This document shows positions 26,230 through 33,532 of a stretch of DNA of 49,903 bases, piece after piece. Position numbers and translations under genes: made by a program. The notes beneath the pieces are model-generated. The model was not told where the DNA came from. It ran no database searches and worked only from the letters and a program-made list of their open reading frames with translations. Source of the stretch: CAZQSL01 sp964595945 (GTDB lineage: Bacteria > UBP15 > UBA6099 > JAJRTR01); NCBI GenBank assembly GCA_964595945.1, contig CAZQSL010000009.1, positions 1 to 49,903 of the forward strand, given 5' to 3'. The first letter of the stretch is position 1, and each line of letters begins with the position of its first letter.

Positions 26230-26990
26230 AGAGAGAAGTCCTGACTGAAATAAAACTTCGCGCCCTGAAAAAACAGGGCATTAATCAGGTGGCAATCACC
26301 GAAGGTACGCTTGTCACGCCATCAGCGCGCGACTTTGCCCGGCAGGCTGGCATAACTGTCACGGTCAACGAAGCATCTGTCGCCACGTCCGCGCCTTCGA
26401 AGACAGCCGGGAAATACACTCCGCCCGTAGCGCCAAAAGGCTCCTTCACTAACAGCTATACTGGCGAATCGCTCGATGCGAAACCCGAACATTTTACACA
26501 TCTGCAAGGCAATGTGCTTGTGCAGAAGAATCACCCGCGCATTGCATTCCGTGGCCAGATCGACAAAATTCAGGCCTACGTCGTCGAAGCTCAGATACTT
26601 GCGAAACAGGAGAAAATACCCGCTCTCGAATCAGACCTCGACGATGTGCTCAAGCTCCTGCGCGAGATTATGCGCGCCGAAGTACGCGACGTACCGCTTG
26701 CTGATGTTCCGGTTTTCGGTCTTACTGTCGAGCAACTCCGGGAGGCGTCACACAATCCAGCTAAATTTTTCAATACCGGCCATACGCTTGCCGATAAAAA
26801 TTCGAGCATGGCGGTCGCGCGTATCAACATCATGCGGACCATCGTCCGCGAGGCCGAAATCACCGCGCTTGACGCATTCGCGGGCGGTGTCACTCTCAAG
26901 CCCGAACGCAGTGATATTCTAACTGCCATGAACCGCCTTTCGAGCGCGTTTTACATCTTGATGTGCAAATATTCTGGAGGGTCGGAATGA
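26226..26990 (+). CDS. eutT: EutT-like corrinoid adenosyltransferase
   Basis: 254 residues, start overlapping the eutE stop. It should make adenosylcobalamin, the EutBC cofactor, from ATP and reduced cobalamin. The N-terminal 45 residues (EGTLVTPSARDFARQAGITV) are the small domain shared by EutT and EutQ. The catalytic part starts near residue 84 with PEHFTHLQGNVLVQKNHPRI and AFRGQIDKIQAYVVEAQ, and ends with the C-terminal helices ITALDAFAGG and LTAMNRLSSAFYILM. The HX11CCX2C metal motif of Salmonella/E. coli EutT is missing from the linker region, so this belongs to the type known from Listeria that lacks it. Its stop overlaps the pduL start. Confidence 0.9.
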   Translation: MKREVLTEIKLRALKKQGINQVAITEGTLVTPSARDFARQAGITVTVNEASVATSAPSKTAGKYTPPVAPKGSFTNSYTGESLDAKPEHFTHLQGNVLVQKNHPRIAFRGQIDKIQAYVVEAQILAKQEKIPALESDLDDVLKLLREIMRAEVRDVPLADVPVFGLTVEQLREASHNPAKFFNTGHTLADKNSSMAVARINIMRTIVREAEITALDAFAGGVTLKPERSDILTAMNRLSSAFYILMCKYSGGSE

Positions 26991-27655
26991 GCGCACGCGA
27001 AGACCAGATCGCCGCGCGAATACTCGCGGAACTAAATAAGGATAAAACGCAGGCGGCGCCAGGCGCGCGATGCAAACTTGACCGCAAATCCATACCAGTC
27101 GGCATTTCCAACCGTCACCTGCACCTCTGCCGGGCCGATCTTGACGCGCTATTCGGTTCGGGGTATGAACTTTCGAAAAAGAATGACCTGTCGCAGAAAG
27201 GGGAATTCGCTTCGAACGAACTGGTCACGCTCACCGGCCCACGGGGCAGCATAGAAAAGGTTCGAGTGCTCGGCCCGCTTCGCCCGGAAACACAGATTGA
27301 AATTTCTCCGACTGATGCCCGCCGCCTCGGAGTGATGCCCCCAGTGCGTCTTTCCGGAGATACCAAAGGCACGCCTGGCCTCACTATCAAGGGGCCGGCT
27401 GGCGAAGTGAAAATGAATTCCGGGCTGATCATCGCCAAGCGTCATCTGCACGCCAATCCCGAACAGGCCAAAGTGCTCGGACTCCGCGATGGCGATGTCA
27501 TCAGCATAAGGGCGCTGACCGAACGGCCCACAATATTCGAAGGCGTGTCAGTCAGAGTGCGCCCGTCATTTGAAATCGAACTCCACATCGATGTGGACGA
27601 AGCCAACGCCGCGATGATAAATAACGGCGACTCAGTCGAAATTGTGAGGAAATAA
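26987..27655 (+). CDS. pduL: Phosphotransacylase PduL
   Basis: 222 residues from the ATG at 26987, which overlaps the eutT stop and has GGAGGG ahead of it. PduL converts acetyl-CoA (from EutE) and phosphate to acetyl-phosphate, recycling CoA inside the shell. Two repeats with conserved zinc-binding histidines are seen: VGISNRHLHLCRADLDALFG and LIIAKRHLHANPEQAKVLGL, with VRVLGPLRPETQIEIS between. Residues 1-18 (MSAREDQIAARILAELNK) form a short amphipathic helix followed by a flexible stretch, the layout of an encapsulation peptide. No acetate kinase gene lies nearby, so ATP formation would use one elsewhere. The next gene starts in its stop codon (TAATG). Confidence 0.95.
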   Translation: MSAREDQIAARILAELNKDKTQAAPGARCKLDRKSIPVGISNRHLHLCRADLDALFGSGYELSKKNDLSQKGEFASNELVTLTGPRGSIEKVRVLGPLRPETQIEISPTDARRLGVMPPVRLSGDTKGTPGLTIKGPAGEVKMNSGLIIAKRHLHANPEQAKVLGLRDGDVISIRALTERPTIFEGVSVRVRPSFEIELHIDVDEANAAMINNGDSVEIVRK

Positions 27656-27957
27656 TGGCTAAATACAGATTCATAAAAACTCCGACCCGCAACACCATAG
27701 AAATCATCAAGCGCCGGCTCGTAAGCCGTGACCGTGCCGACGAACTCGACTGGACGGCAGTCGGCCTTGTGCAATGCAGTGTGGCCGACATCATCTACGC
27801 ATCCGATGTTGCCGAAAAAACTTCCGATATAATCGCGCTCGAACTCTCCGGCACATGCCCGCAGCACATCACCACTCTTGCGTTGTTCGGCGAAACGGCG
27901 GCGGTCGACGCGGCGCTCGAATCAGTCAAACGCGCTCTCGCCGAGACCGAATGCTGA
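27655..27957 (+). CDS. Divergent BMC-domain-like small protein
   Basis: 100 residues, start overlapping the pduL stop, with GAGGAA upstream. I do not recognise an exact family. After about 35 basic N-terminal residues it has a single BMC-like pattern: DWTAVGLVQCSVADIIYASDVAEKTSD resembles the helix-strand opening of a shell domain, and ITTLALFGETAAVDAALESVKRAL matches its closing part. The usual GLIETRG strand and edge Lys are not there, and the tail is truncated. It may be a minor shell tile or a link between shell and cargo. Its place between pduL and pduS makes a role in the compartment likely. Confidence 0.55.
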   Translation: MAKYRFIKTPTRNTIEIIKRRLVSRDRADELDWTAVGLVQCSVADIIYASDVAEKTSDIIALELSGTCPQHITTLALFGETAAVDAALESVKRALAETEC

Positions 27958-27995
27958 CACGGTGAAACATATATAAAGGATTAAGGTGGGAATCA

Positions 27996-29321
27996 TTGAA
28001 CCGCGATGAACTCGTAAAAATTGTCAGGGACGCTGGAATTGTTGGCTGCGGCGGCGCGGGGTTCCCAACGCACGTCAAGGTCAATGCCAGCGCCGAAGTG
28101 GTGATCGCTAACGGCGCATCGTGCGAACCGCTCCTGCATTCGGACATCCATCTACTCGAACACGAGGCCGGAGGCGTAGTGCGCGGACTGCGTTATGTGA
28201 TGGATGCCGTCGGCGCGAAACGCGGTGTCATTGCCATCAAAAAGAAACATCCAGAAGCCATTTCCGCGGTGGAGCGAGTACTCACAACCGGGATTGAAAT
28301 TTTTACGCTCGAAGATTTTTATCCCGCTGGCGATGAACAGGTTCTCGTATATGAAATCATGGGCAAAATTGTGCCTGAAGGGGGCATTCCGCTCAATGTC
28401 GGCGCGGTTGTGGACAACATCGAAACGCTGTTCAACATCACTCGCGCAGTCGATGGATTCCCCGTCACGCACAGGTGGCTGACGGTAGCGGGAGCAGTGA
28501 GGAAACCCCGCGTGATGCTCGCTCCCGTTGGTGCGCCACTTAGTGAAATACTCGCGCTCGCGGGCGGTGCCACTGTCACGAGTGCCGGCTATATCGAGGG
28601 CGGTCCGATGATGGGCAAAATCATTGACATCGAAACTGCCGTCGTCAAAAAGACCACCACCGGACTGCTTGTTTTTCCGGCTGATCATGTGATTTTTACA
28701 CGCCGCGAAATGTCAATCGAAGCGATCATCAGGCGCGGCATGTCTGCCTGCACGCAATGTACTTACTGTACGGACATGTGCCCGCGATACCTGATCGGCC
28801 ATCGACTGCGCCCCAATCTCACGATGCGCTCCGTCGCGTTCAGCCATTTCGATCCCGAAGGCCCGGCTTCCGATGCCCTTATTTGCTGTGAGTGTGGAGT
28901 CTGCGAAACGACTGCCTGCAATCTCGGCCTGTCGCCGATGCGCGTGAACATGATGCTGAAGAAAAGATATGCGGAAGAGGGCGTAAAATTCAAACGGACG
29001 GAAACGGCGCTCGAAGTCCATCCGTTCAGGTATGCACGGCTCACGCCGATCAAAAATATCATGCAGCGCGGCGACATGCTTGAATGGTACGGGCAGAAAT
29101 TATCAGATGTTACTGAGCTTTTCACGCAACGAGTGGAAGTGCCTCTTAGCCAGCACATAGGCGCTCCTTGTGAAGCTATCGTAGCTCCTGGAGCAAAGGT
29201 GAAGCTGTTCGAAATGATAGGCAAACCATCCGATGGAAAACTCGGCGCGCCGGTGCATTCACCGATAGACGGAACTGTAAAAGATATTACTGACGGAAGA
29301 ATAACAATTGAGGCGAAATGA
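27996..29321 (+). CDS. pduS: PduS-like Fe-S flavoprotein, cobalamin reductase
   Basis: 441 residues. The start is TTG at 27996 with AAGGTGGG just upstream. It is RnfC/Nqo1-like: N-terminal GCGGAGFPTHVK (flavin/NADH fold), ANGASCEPLLHSD, then a SLBB-like part, two 4Fe-4S ferredoxin motifs CTQCTYCTDMCP and CCECGVCETTACN, and a short lipoyl-like C-terminal domain (HSPIDGTVKDITDG). In the Pdu compartment PduS reduces cob(III)alamin and passes electrons, with its partner PduT in the shell. Here it would serve EutT and EutBC, or recycle NADH for EutE. pduT overlaps its end. This is a propanediol-type module in an ethanolamine operon. Confidence 0.92.
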   Translation: MNRDELVKIVRDAGIVGCGGAGFPTHVKVNASAEVVIANGASCEPLLHSDIHLLEHEAGGVVRGLRYVMDAVGAKRGVIAIKKKHPEAISAVERVLTTGIEIFTLEDFYPAGDEQVLVYEIMGKIVPEGGIPLNVGAVVDNIETLFNITRAVDGFPVTHRWLTVAGAVRKPRVMLAPVGAPLSEILALAGGATVTSAGYIEGGPMMGKIIDIETAVVKKTTTGLLVFPADHVIFTRREMSIEAIIRRGMSACTQCTYCTDMCPRYLIGHRLRPNLTMRSVAFSHFDPEGPASDALICCECGVCETTACNLGLSPMRVNMMLKKRYAEEGVKFKRTETALEVHPFRYARLTPIKNIMQRGDMLEWYGQKLSDVTELFTQRVEVPLSQHIGAPCEAIVAPGAKVKLFEMIGKPSDGKLGAPVHSPIDGTVKDITDGRITIEAK

Positions 29322-29875
29322 TGCAGCGAACAATCGGAATGGTTGAATTTCTCAGCGTCGCTAAGGGCATCGAAGGTATCGACGTAATGCTCAAGGCGGC
29401 GGATGTGCAGCTACTTGCGGCAAAACCACTCTGTCCCGGCAAATACATGGTGATGGTAGGCGGCGACGCGGCAGAAGTGGACAGTTCCGTGCAGGCAGGC
29501 ATCAGACATGGCTCGCACTTCATCGTCGGTTACACCTGCATCAACAATGTCCATGAAATGGTGTTCCCTGCGATATGGGGCACTTCAAAATACGACTTGC
29601 GCGCGCTCGGTGTCGTAGAGACTTACAACGTCGTAACAGCAGTTCGCGCAGCCGACATCGCGGCGAAATCAGCCGACATCGAATTGATCGAGCTCCGGCT
29701 TTCGGTTGGCCTCGGCGGCAAGGCATTCATCACACTAACCGGATATGTAGACGCCGTACAGACAGCAGTGGATGCCGGGGCGGCGCTCGCCAACGCTACG
29801 GGCGAACTCGTCAGCAGCGTGGTTATCGCAGCTCCTCATCCTGATTTACACAGGGCGATCAGTACGCCCGTCTGA
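29321..29875 (+). CDS. pduT: PduT-type Fe-S microcompartment shell protein (BMC-T)
   Basis: 184 residues. Two adjacent ATGs (29318, 29321) overlap the pduS stop; from 29321 the cluster cysteine falls at position 38 (KPLCPGKY), as in characterised PduT, so I chose that start. Two tandem BMC domains: RTIGMVEFLSVAKGIEGIDV in the first and RALGVVETYNVVTAVRAADI in the second, each followed by GG..T/M strand patterns. PduT trimers hold one 4Fe-4S cluster in the central pore and are thought to let electrons cross the shell to PduS. Its stop TGA shares a base with the next ATG at 29875. Confidence 0.93.
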   Translation: MQRTIGMVEFLSVAKGIEGIDVMLKAADVQLLAAKPLCPGKYMVMVGGDAAEVDSSVQAGIRHGSHFIVGYTCINNVHEMVFPAIWGTSKYDLRALGVVETYNVVTAVRAADIAAKSADIELIELRLSVGLGGKAFITLTGYVDAVQTAVDAGAALANATGELVSSVVIAAPHPDLHRAISTPV

Positions 29876-29904
29876 TGAAAAATGACGACTCACACAGGTG
29901 CGAT

Positions 29905-30207
29905 ATGGGAAAACTTATTACGAAAAAAGAGATTGTAGAAGCAAACGCGAAACACTTTTCGGAACTCGAAGTGCCATGCGACGCCATCATCACCCCACTT
30001 GCGCAGGATGCCGCGAAACAATATGGCATCGAGATCGTAAAGTCGGGCGGCCCAAGCCGCGCGTGTGACGTACGCTCGCTTCAGGGCGGAGCGGTCGATG
30101 AGGCGGCCATCGAGAAAATCGCGCGCATGGCAATAAGCGACCTCGGTGATAAAGCCGACCTCGAAACGGTCATCCGCATTGTCGAAAAAGTCGTCAGGAA
30201 AATGTAG
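29905..30207 (+). CDS. Small protein with EutQ/EutT-like N-terminal domain
   Basis: 100 residues from the ATG at 29905 (MGKLITKKEIVEAN, AGGTG four bases before); a start at 29875 in the same frame overlaps the pduT stop and adds ten residues. The first half matches the small N-terminal domain of EutQ and EutT (CDAIITPLAQDAAKQYGIEI, compare TLVTPSARDFARQAGITV in this operon's EutT). The last 35 residues (ETVIRIVEKVVRKM) form an amphipathic helix like an encapsulation peptide. There is no EutQ cupin or kinase domain. Last gene of the operon; probably a cargo or scaffold protein. Function unknown. Confidence 0.6.
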   Translation: MGKLITKKEIVEANAKHFSELEVPCDAIITPLAQDAAKQYGIEIVKSGGPSRACDVRSLQGGAVDEAAIEKIARMAISDLGDKADLETVIRIVEKVVRKM

Positions 30208-30309
30208 TTGCATGTCACAAATCTATCGACGGATCATGATCGTGTCATCGGATGACAAATGGACTACCCGTTTTTCCCGGGCGAAGTGTTCGGGGGCTTT
30301 GGGGTAATT
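30208..30309. other. Short spacer after the microcompartment operon
   Basis: About 100 bases between the last operon gene and the HEPN-like fragment. I see no clear T-tailed hairpin, so where the microcompartment transcript ends is open; the long palindrome at 30799-30838 could serve. Confidence 0.4.
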
Positions 30310-30636
30310 TTATACGAAATAGTACCATTTGTTCATTGGGATTTCTTGTGGATGTATTTCATGGATCGTTCTGATAATTTGCTCCGAGTATTGAACTGCA
30401 ATGTCGGCATCTTCATCAAGCACTTTCATCACGACATCATTGTCGCCTGATGATCGATATCTGAAAAGCTTGGAGTGCATTTCCCCAAAATCCTGCTGGT
30501 ATCTTCCACTTTTCACAAGTTCACGGGGAACTGCTGATGCGACTTGCTGATGTTTCTTGAACATCGCGCCTTCCATTACAGCAAACAATGCACATACAGC
30601 ATAGAACGCAGCGTAGTAAGCCCGATTTGTCAGATC
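30310..30636 (-). pseudogene. HEPN-domain (UPF0332-type) remnant, N-terminus missing
   Basis: The C-terminal 108 residues read as a HEPN protein: DLTNRAYYAAFYAVCALF (the NRAYYA hallmark), FKKHQQVA, and LFRYRSSGDND (R..GD), with a final helix IAVQYSEQIIRTIHEI. HEPN proteins of this group are mostly toxins that pair with an MNT nucleotidyltransferase antitoxin. The 20-30 residues that should precede NRAYYA do not match the family, no partner is present, and the frame continues into DNA whose codon use fits the opposite strand. I therefore call it broken by an insertion or deletion at about 30636. Confidence 0.6.
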
Positions 30637-30800
30637 GAAGCCAGTCCTGACTTGCAGGCGATCATCGCGGTCAATTCGCAGGGCCGTCAGAAGATCACGC
30701 GCAAGGCATACTTCAAGATCGAGTTCACGAACGGCTCCATCATCAACTTTAGACCGGTTGGCGCTTACCATTACAAGCAGTTCGCAATTATTGCGACTGC
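30637..30800 (+). pseudogene. Orphan coding fragment, possibly phage terminase-like
   Basis: Read rightward, this piece has GC-rich third positions like neighbouring real genes and gives a coherent sequence around QKITRKAYFKIEFTNGSIIN. Pattern KIEF.NGS.I.FRP is like the beta-strand region of phage large terminases, but that rests on pattern memory only. It has no start of its own and stops being coherent at the palindrome. It abuts the HEPN remnant on the opposite strand, so the two look like debris joined at one breakpoint. Confidence 0.3.
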
Positions 30801-30838
30801 CCAATGCGGCATATGGATTTCCACATGCCGCATTGGGC
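30799..30838. terminator. 18-bp near-perfect palindrome after the ResB-like gene
   Basis: GCCCAATGCGGCAT pairs perfectly with ATGCCGCATTGGGC, and four further pairs (one G-T) close on a 4-nt loop. It begins at the last base before the ResB-like stop codon on the minus strand, where a terminator is expected, and could also stop transcripts from the microcompartment operon. There is no T-tract on either side, so factor-dependent termination or a mobile palindromic repeat is possible. Confidence 0.5.
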
Positions 30839-31699
30839 TTAAGGTGTAGGAAGGGTTCGTTTTTTGCGGGGATGTTTTTTGGAGGTTTCCCAGGGTCTTG
30901 TTAACATTCTGGCAATGGTGCCCAGGAAGAAGAGTATTCCGCCTGAAATAATGATATCGATGCCTGGATTTCGCACAACGCGCACCCAGGGTATCTGTTT
31001 TGCCGGAGCTTGTTTAGAGCCGGGTTTGAGGTGTGCGATGCCTGAGGTGTCGCGCCTCGAATTAAGCGAAAACAGGTAACCGCCAGAACGTACTGTCGTC
31101 TTGTATCCGATGGTGATATTCTTGCCGTTGAATGCTCCTCCGGCCAGTGTGAATGTGGCTTCGTCGACAGTCATGCCGGATTTAGGGTGCATATCATTTT
31201 TTATACCGGTGCATTTCATCGAGAAAGGTACTTTTTCGCTTTTGTATGTTATTCCGGGTTCTATATCGTATGCAACCTTGCATCCTGTCGACGAACTGAT
31301 GAGGTGGCCTGTAAGGATTGTGACGTAGGCGAGGTGCATCAATAAAACCGAAATCTTTGCGGCGATCTGACGATTGCCAGCCTTCTTTTTCATCATTGCC
31401 GTCAAGATGACAACGTCATTGATCAGACATGCTGTCAGATTGGCGCCAAGCGCTGCCGCGATGATGCACAATGCCGCGAGCCAGCCGCGGAGGAAGGCGC
31501 TTTCTGGAGTACCATACAGCATCCATTCAAAGAGTACCCGTTCGTTCATTTCGTTGATCTGTGGTATGAATTTCGGATAGACAAGCAGCAGCACGATCAT
31601 CCAAAAGGCTATCAGGAGAGAGAGCGCGCAAAAAAGATTGGTCGAACACAGTGTGTCCCACACGGTTTCGATAGCGCTTTTTTTCTTTTTGTCTGCCAT
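30839..31699 (-). CDS. ResB-like cytochrome c biogenesis membrane protein
   Basis: 286 residues from the ATG at 31699; the longer frame to 31780 overlaps the preceding gene by 64 bases and is unlikely. Predicted membrane segments: FCALSLLIAFWMIVLLLVYP near the N-terminus, LRGWLAALCIIAAALGANLT, ISVLLMHLAYVTILTGHLIS, and a C-terminal IIISGGILFFLGTIARMLT. The large soluble part before the last segment has beta-rich ResB-like sequence (FSMKCTGIKND, SGGYLFSLNSRR, RNPG). ResB works with CcsA to deliver haem to apocytochromes c. This one is short (ResB is usually 350-500), so it may be a minimal form. It follows the CcsA-like gene by 17 bases. Confidence 0.75.
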   Translation of the reverse strand: MADKKKKSAIETVWDTLCSTNLFCALSLLIAFWMIVLLLVYPKFIPQINEMNERVLFEWMLYGTPESAFLRGWLAALCIIAAALGANLTACLINDVVILTAMMKKKAGNRQIAAKISVLLMHLAYVTILTGHLISSSTGCKVAYDIEPGITYKSEKVPFSMKCTGIKNDMHPKSGMTVDEATFTLAGGAFNGKNITIGYKTTVRSGGYLFSLNSRRDTSGIAHLKPGSKQAPAKQIPWVRVVRNPGIDIIISGGILFFLGTIARMLTRPWETSKKHPRKKRTLPTP

Positions 31700-31716
31700 G
31701 CTTCTGATGACCGCCG

Positions 31717-32325
31717 TCAAAATGACATCATATATCCAAGATAAGCTGGTGTTACGATGAATTCGTAGTAGACAGTCCACAAAACAATGATCGAAAACCC
31801 GGCGGTGCCGAGCGCTGCCATCGTTTTTTCAGGCATTTTCACACTACCTGGCACGTGAAGAATGCTTGCATAGAAAATCCACACTACCGCGCTGAACACA
31901 TGACTCGATCCCCATACCCACAGATCACCCCACCCTCCGGTCAATGCCCATGCTGCTCCGAATGCCTGGCTTGCCGAATAGATCACAAAGCCGGCAAGCG
32001 CTGTTTTGTATATCATGCCGGTTGGCTTGCAACCGTCCGGAGATCCCTTGCGGGGATTTGCGAGATGTGATATCGAAAGACTGAAAAGGTATGCAAACAC
32101 GGCATAGGACAGTGATACGAGGTAGCCGAACATAACGGAATTGAAGCTGAACGCAAATGCCATTTCCGGCTGCAAACTGGTGTTTCCCGATGCAGTCAAT
32201 CTGAAAAGGGAAAAGAACAGAATGATTGCAAGAGATATTGCGGCAGGTGTTTTTGTCTGATTTCTATCCACGGCCAGGACGAGTACAATCGCGAGAAAAA
32301 AAGCCCGCGACAGAGAATTCATCAA
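31717..32325 (-). CDS. CcsA/CcmC-like haem-handling membrane protein with altered WWD motif
   Basis: 202 residues with about six hydrophobic segments. Near residue 135 is WGDLWVWGSSHVFSAVVWIF, which matches the tryptophan-rich haem-binding loop of CcsA/CcmC proteins (WGxxWxWDxxE), but the Asp and the following Glu are changed to Gly and Ser/His. SISHLANP and the C-terminal TVYYEFIV resemble the flanking helices with haem-ligand histidines. System II members are usually longer, so part of the normal fold is missing. With the ResB-like gene 17 bases downstream it forms a haem export/attachment pair. Haem use by this variant is inferred. Confidence 0.7.
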   Translation of the reverse strand: MMNSLSRAFFLAIVLVLAVDRNQTKTPAAISLAIILFFSLFRLTASGNTSLQPEMAFAFSFNSVMFGYLVSLSYAVFAYLFSLSISHLANPRKGSPDGCKPTGMIYKTALAGFVIYSASQAFGAAWALTGGWGDLWVWGSSHVFSAVVWIFYASILHVPGSVKMPEKTMAALGTAGFSIIVLWTVYYEFIVTPAYLGYMMSF

Positions 32326-32334
32326 TTCATAGTC

Positions 32335-32526
32335 TCACGGGAAATTGCGAGTAATGGCCATTGTCGCAAACATAAGGGTGTCAAGCGCTATCCCGCCGGC
32401 AGCGAATGCGCGCGCGTGTCTGTTTGCCTCTTTGTGATCGGTCTTGATGAGGCAAATAAACAGGCCGCACCCGTACAGTGCAACCGCTGTCCACATGAGT
32501 GCATATATCAGAAGCGAATAGTCCAC
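32335..32526 (-). CDS. Small two-helix membrane protein
   Basis: 63 residues from the GTG at 32526 (AGGTGA a few bases upstream); a longer frame to 32592 has an implausible N-terminus. Two hydrophobic segments: YALMWTAVALYGCGLFICLI and FAAGGIALDTLMFATMAI, joined by a charged loop (KTDHKEANRHARA). No family recognised. It ends nine bases before the CcsA-like start and probably belongs to that unit as an accessory or missing piece of it. Confidence 0.55.
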   Translation of the reverse strand: MDYSLLIYALMWTAVALYGCGLFICLIKTDHKEANRHARAFAAGGIALDTLMFATMAITRNFP

Positions 32527-32607
32527 GCAATCACCTGTCCCGTGACATAGCAAATGAATTCTACCCAACTCGTTATGAATGGTCAAGCGCAACGAATATT
32601 CGCTGTG

Positions 32608-33519
32608 TCATTTTTCAGCCGGGTTAAACTCATCCCACCCGAAAAACTCGATGTAGCGGCTCCAGACCCCCGTGCAGACCGGATCGAACCGGCACCGTGA
32701 GCATTGATCGCGTTTTTCACGGCCTTCGAGTACTGGCTGAGAATAGTTTGCCGAGCGGTCGTCCTTGATCGAATATATCTCCATTGTGCCGATATTGGAA
32801 AGGATGGGCATCGCCGTGCATAGCGGTGTATCATTGAGGGAAATTTTTGAGAGCACTTCAGCAGGTATAGGCTTGATCGCGGATACAATCTCCGTATATG
32901 GCACGAGCAGACGGCTGTTGTCGGCTCGTCCTATCGGCATCAGGGGATTCAGGATAATTGTGTTTATGGGAAAAGCGGACAACTGGTGGCAGTCTGTCGC
33001 AAGGCCATCGATGTTGGGTCTGCACACGACACGGCTCACGTGGAGCTCGAAGTGGTATTTTGAACGTAGCGCGCAAAGGTTGCTGAATCCCGCGAAAGCC
33101 TGTATGAAACCGCCAGGCGAGCGAGTGAGTCGGTCGTGGAGTTCAGGGCGCAGGCTGTGGAGTGAAATCACTATTTCAGTCACTCCCGCGCCTGTGATAC
33201 GTTCGGCGAGATCGCGATAGAACAGCATGCGGCCATTAGTGACAATACTGACGGAGTGGTAGCCAATTTGGCGGGCGAGCGTTATATATTCCGGGAGTTT
33301 CGGATTGAGAGTTGGTTCGCCTGATGTGAAGACGACCTTGCCAAGTCCGATATTCGCTGCGAGTATGGAGCGTACGTTTTCATCTGTCACGAATACCTGT
33401 CTCGCCGCTCTGCCTTCGCGGTCGCCTTCGCAGCAAAAGATGCAGTTGTTGTTGCATGCGGTTCCTATCGCGATGTGAAGGGTGCGAAGTGGATTGTAGT
33501 CTGTCAGTGAGTCGTTCAT
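32608..33519 (-). CDS. Radical SAM protein with C-terminal Cys cluster
   Basis: 303 residues from the ATG at 33519; a longer frame starts inside the preceding gene. The radical SAM cluster motif is CNNNCIFCC (Cys22, 26, 29), followed by VFTSGEPTLNPKLPEYI (glycine-rich SAM region) and IVISLHSLRPELHDRL. Near the C-terminus CSRCRFDPVCTGVW resembles an auxiliary cluster, as in SPASM/twitch enzymes that modify peptides. It starts 13 bases after the DUF483-like gene, so the two are one unit. Substrate is unknown; candidates are a peptide or the products of the two genes upstream. Confidence 0.85.
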   Translation of the reverse strand: MNDSLTDYNPLRTLHIAIGTACNNNCIFCCEGDREGRAARQVFVTDENVRSILAANIGLGKVVFTSGEPTLNPKLPEYITLARQIGYHSVSIVTNGRMLFYRDLAERITGAGVTEIVISLHSLRPELHDRLTRSPGGFIQAFAGFSNLCALRSKYHFELHVSRVVCRPNIDGLATDCHQLSAFPINTIILNPLMPIGRADNSRLLVPYTEIVSAIKPIPAEVLSKISLNDTPLCTAMPILSNIGTMEIYSIKDDRSANYSQPVLEGREKRDQCSRCRFDPVCTGVWSRYIEFFGWDEFNPAEK

Positions 33520-33532
33520 ATGCGCAACGCCC

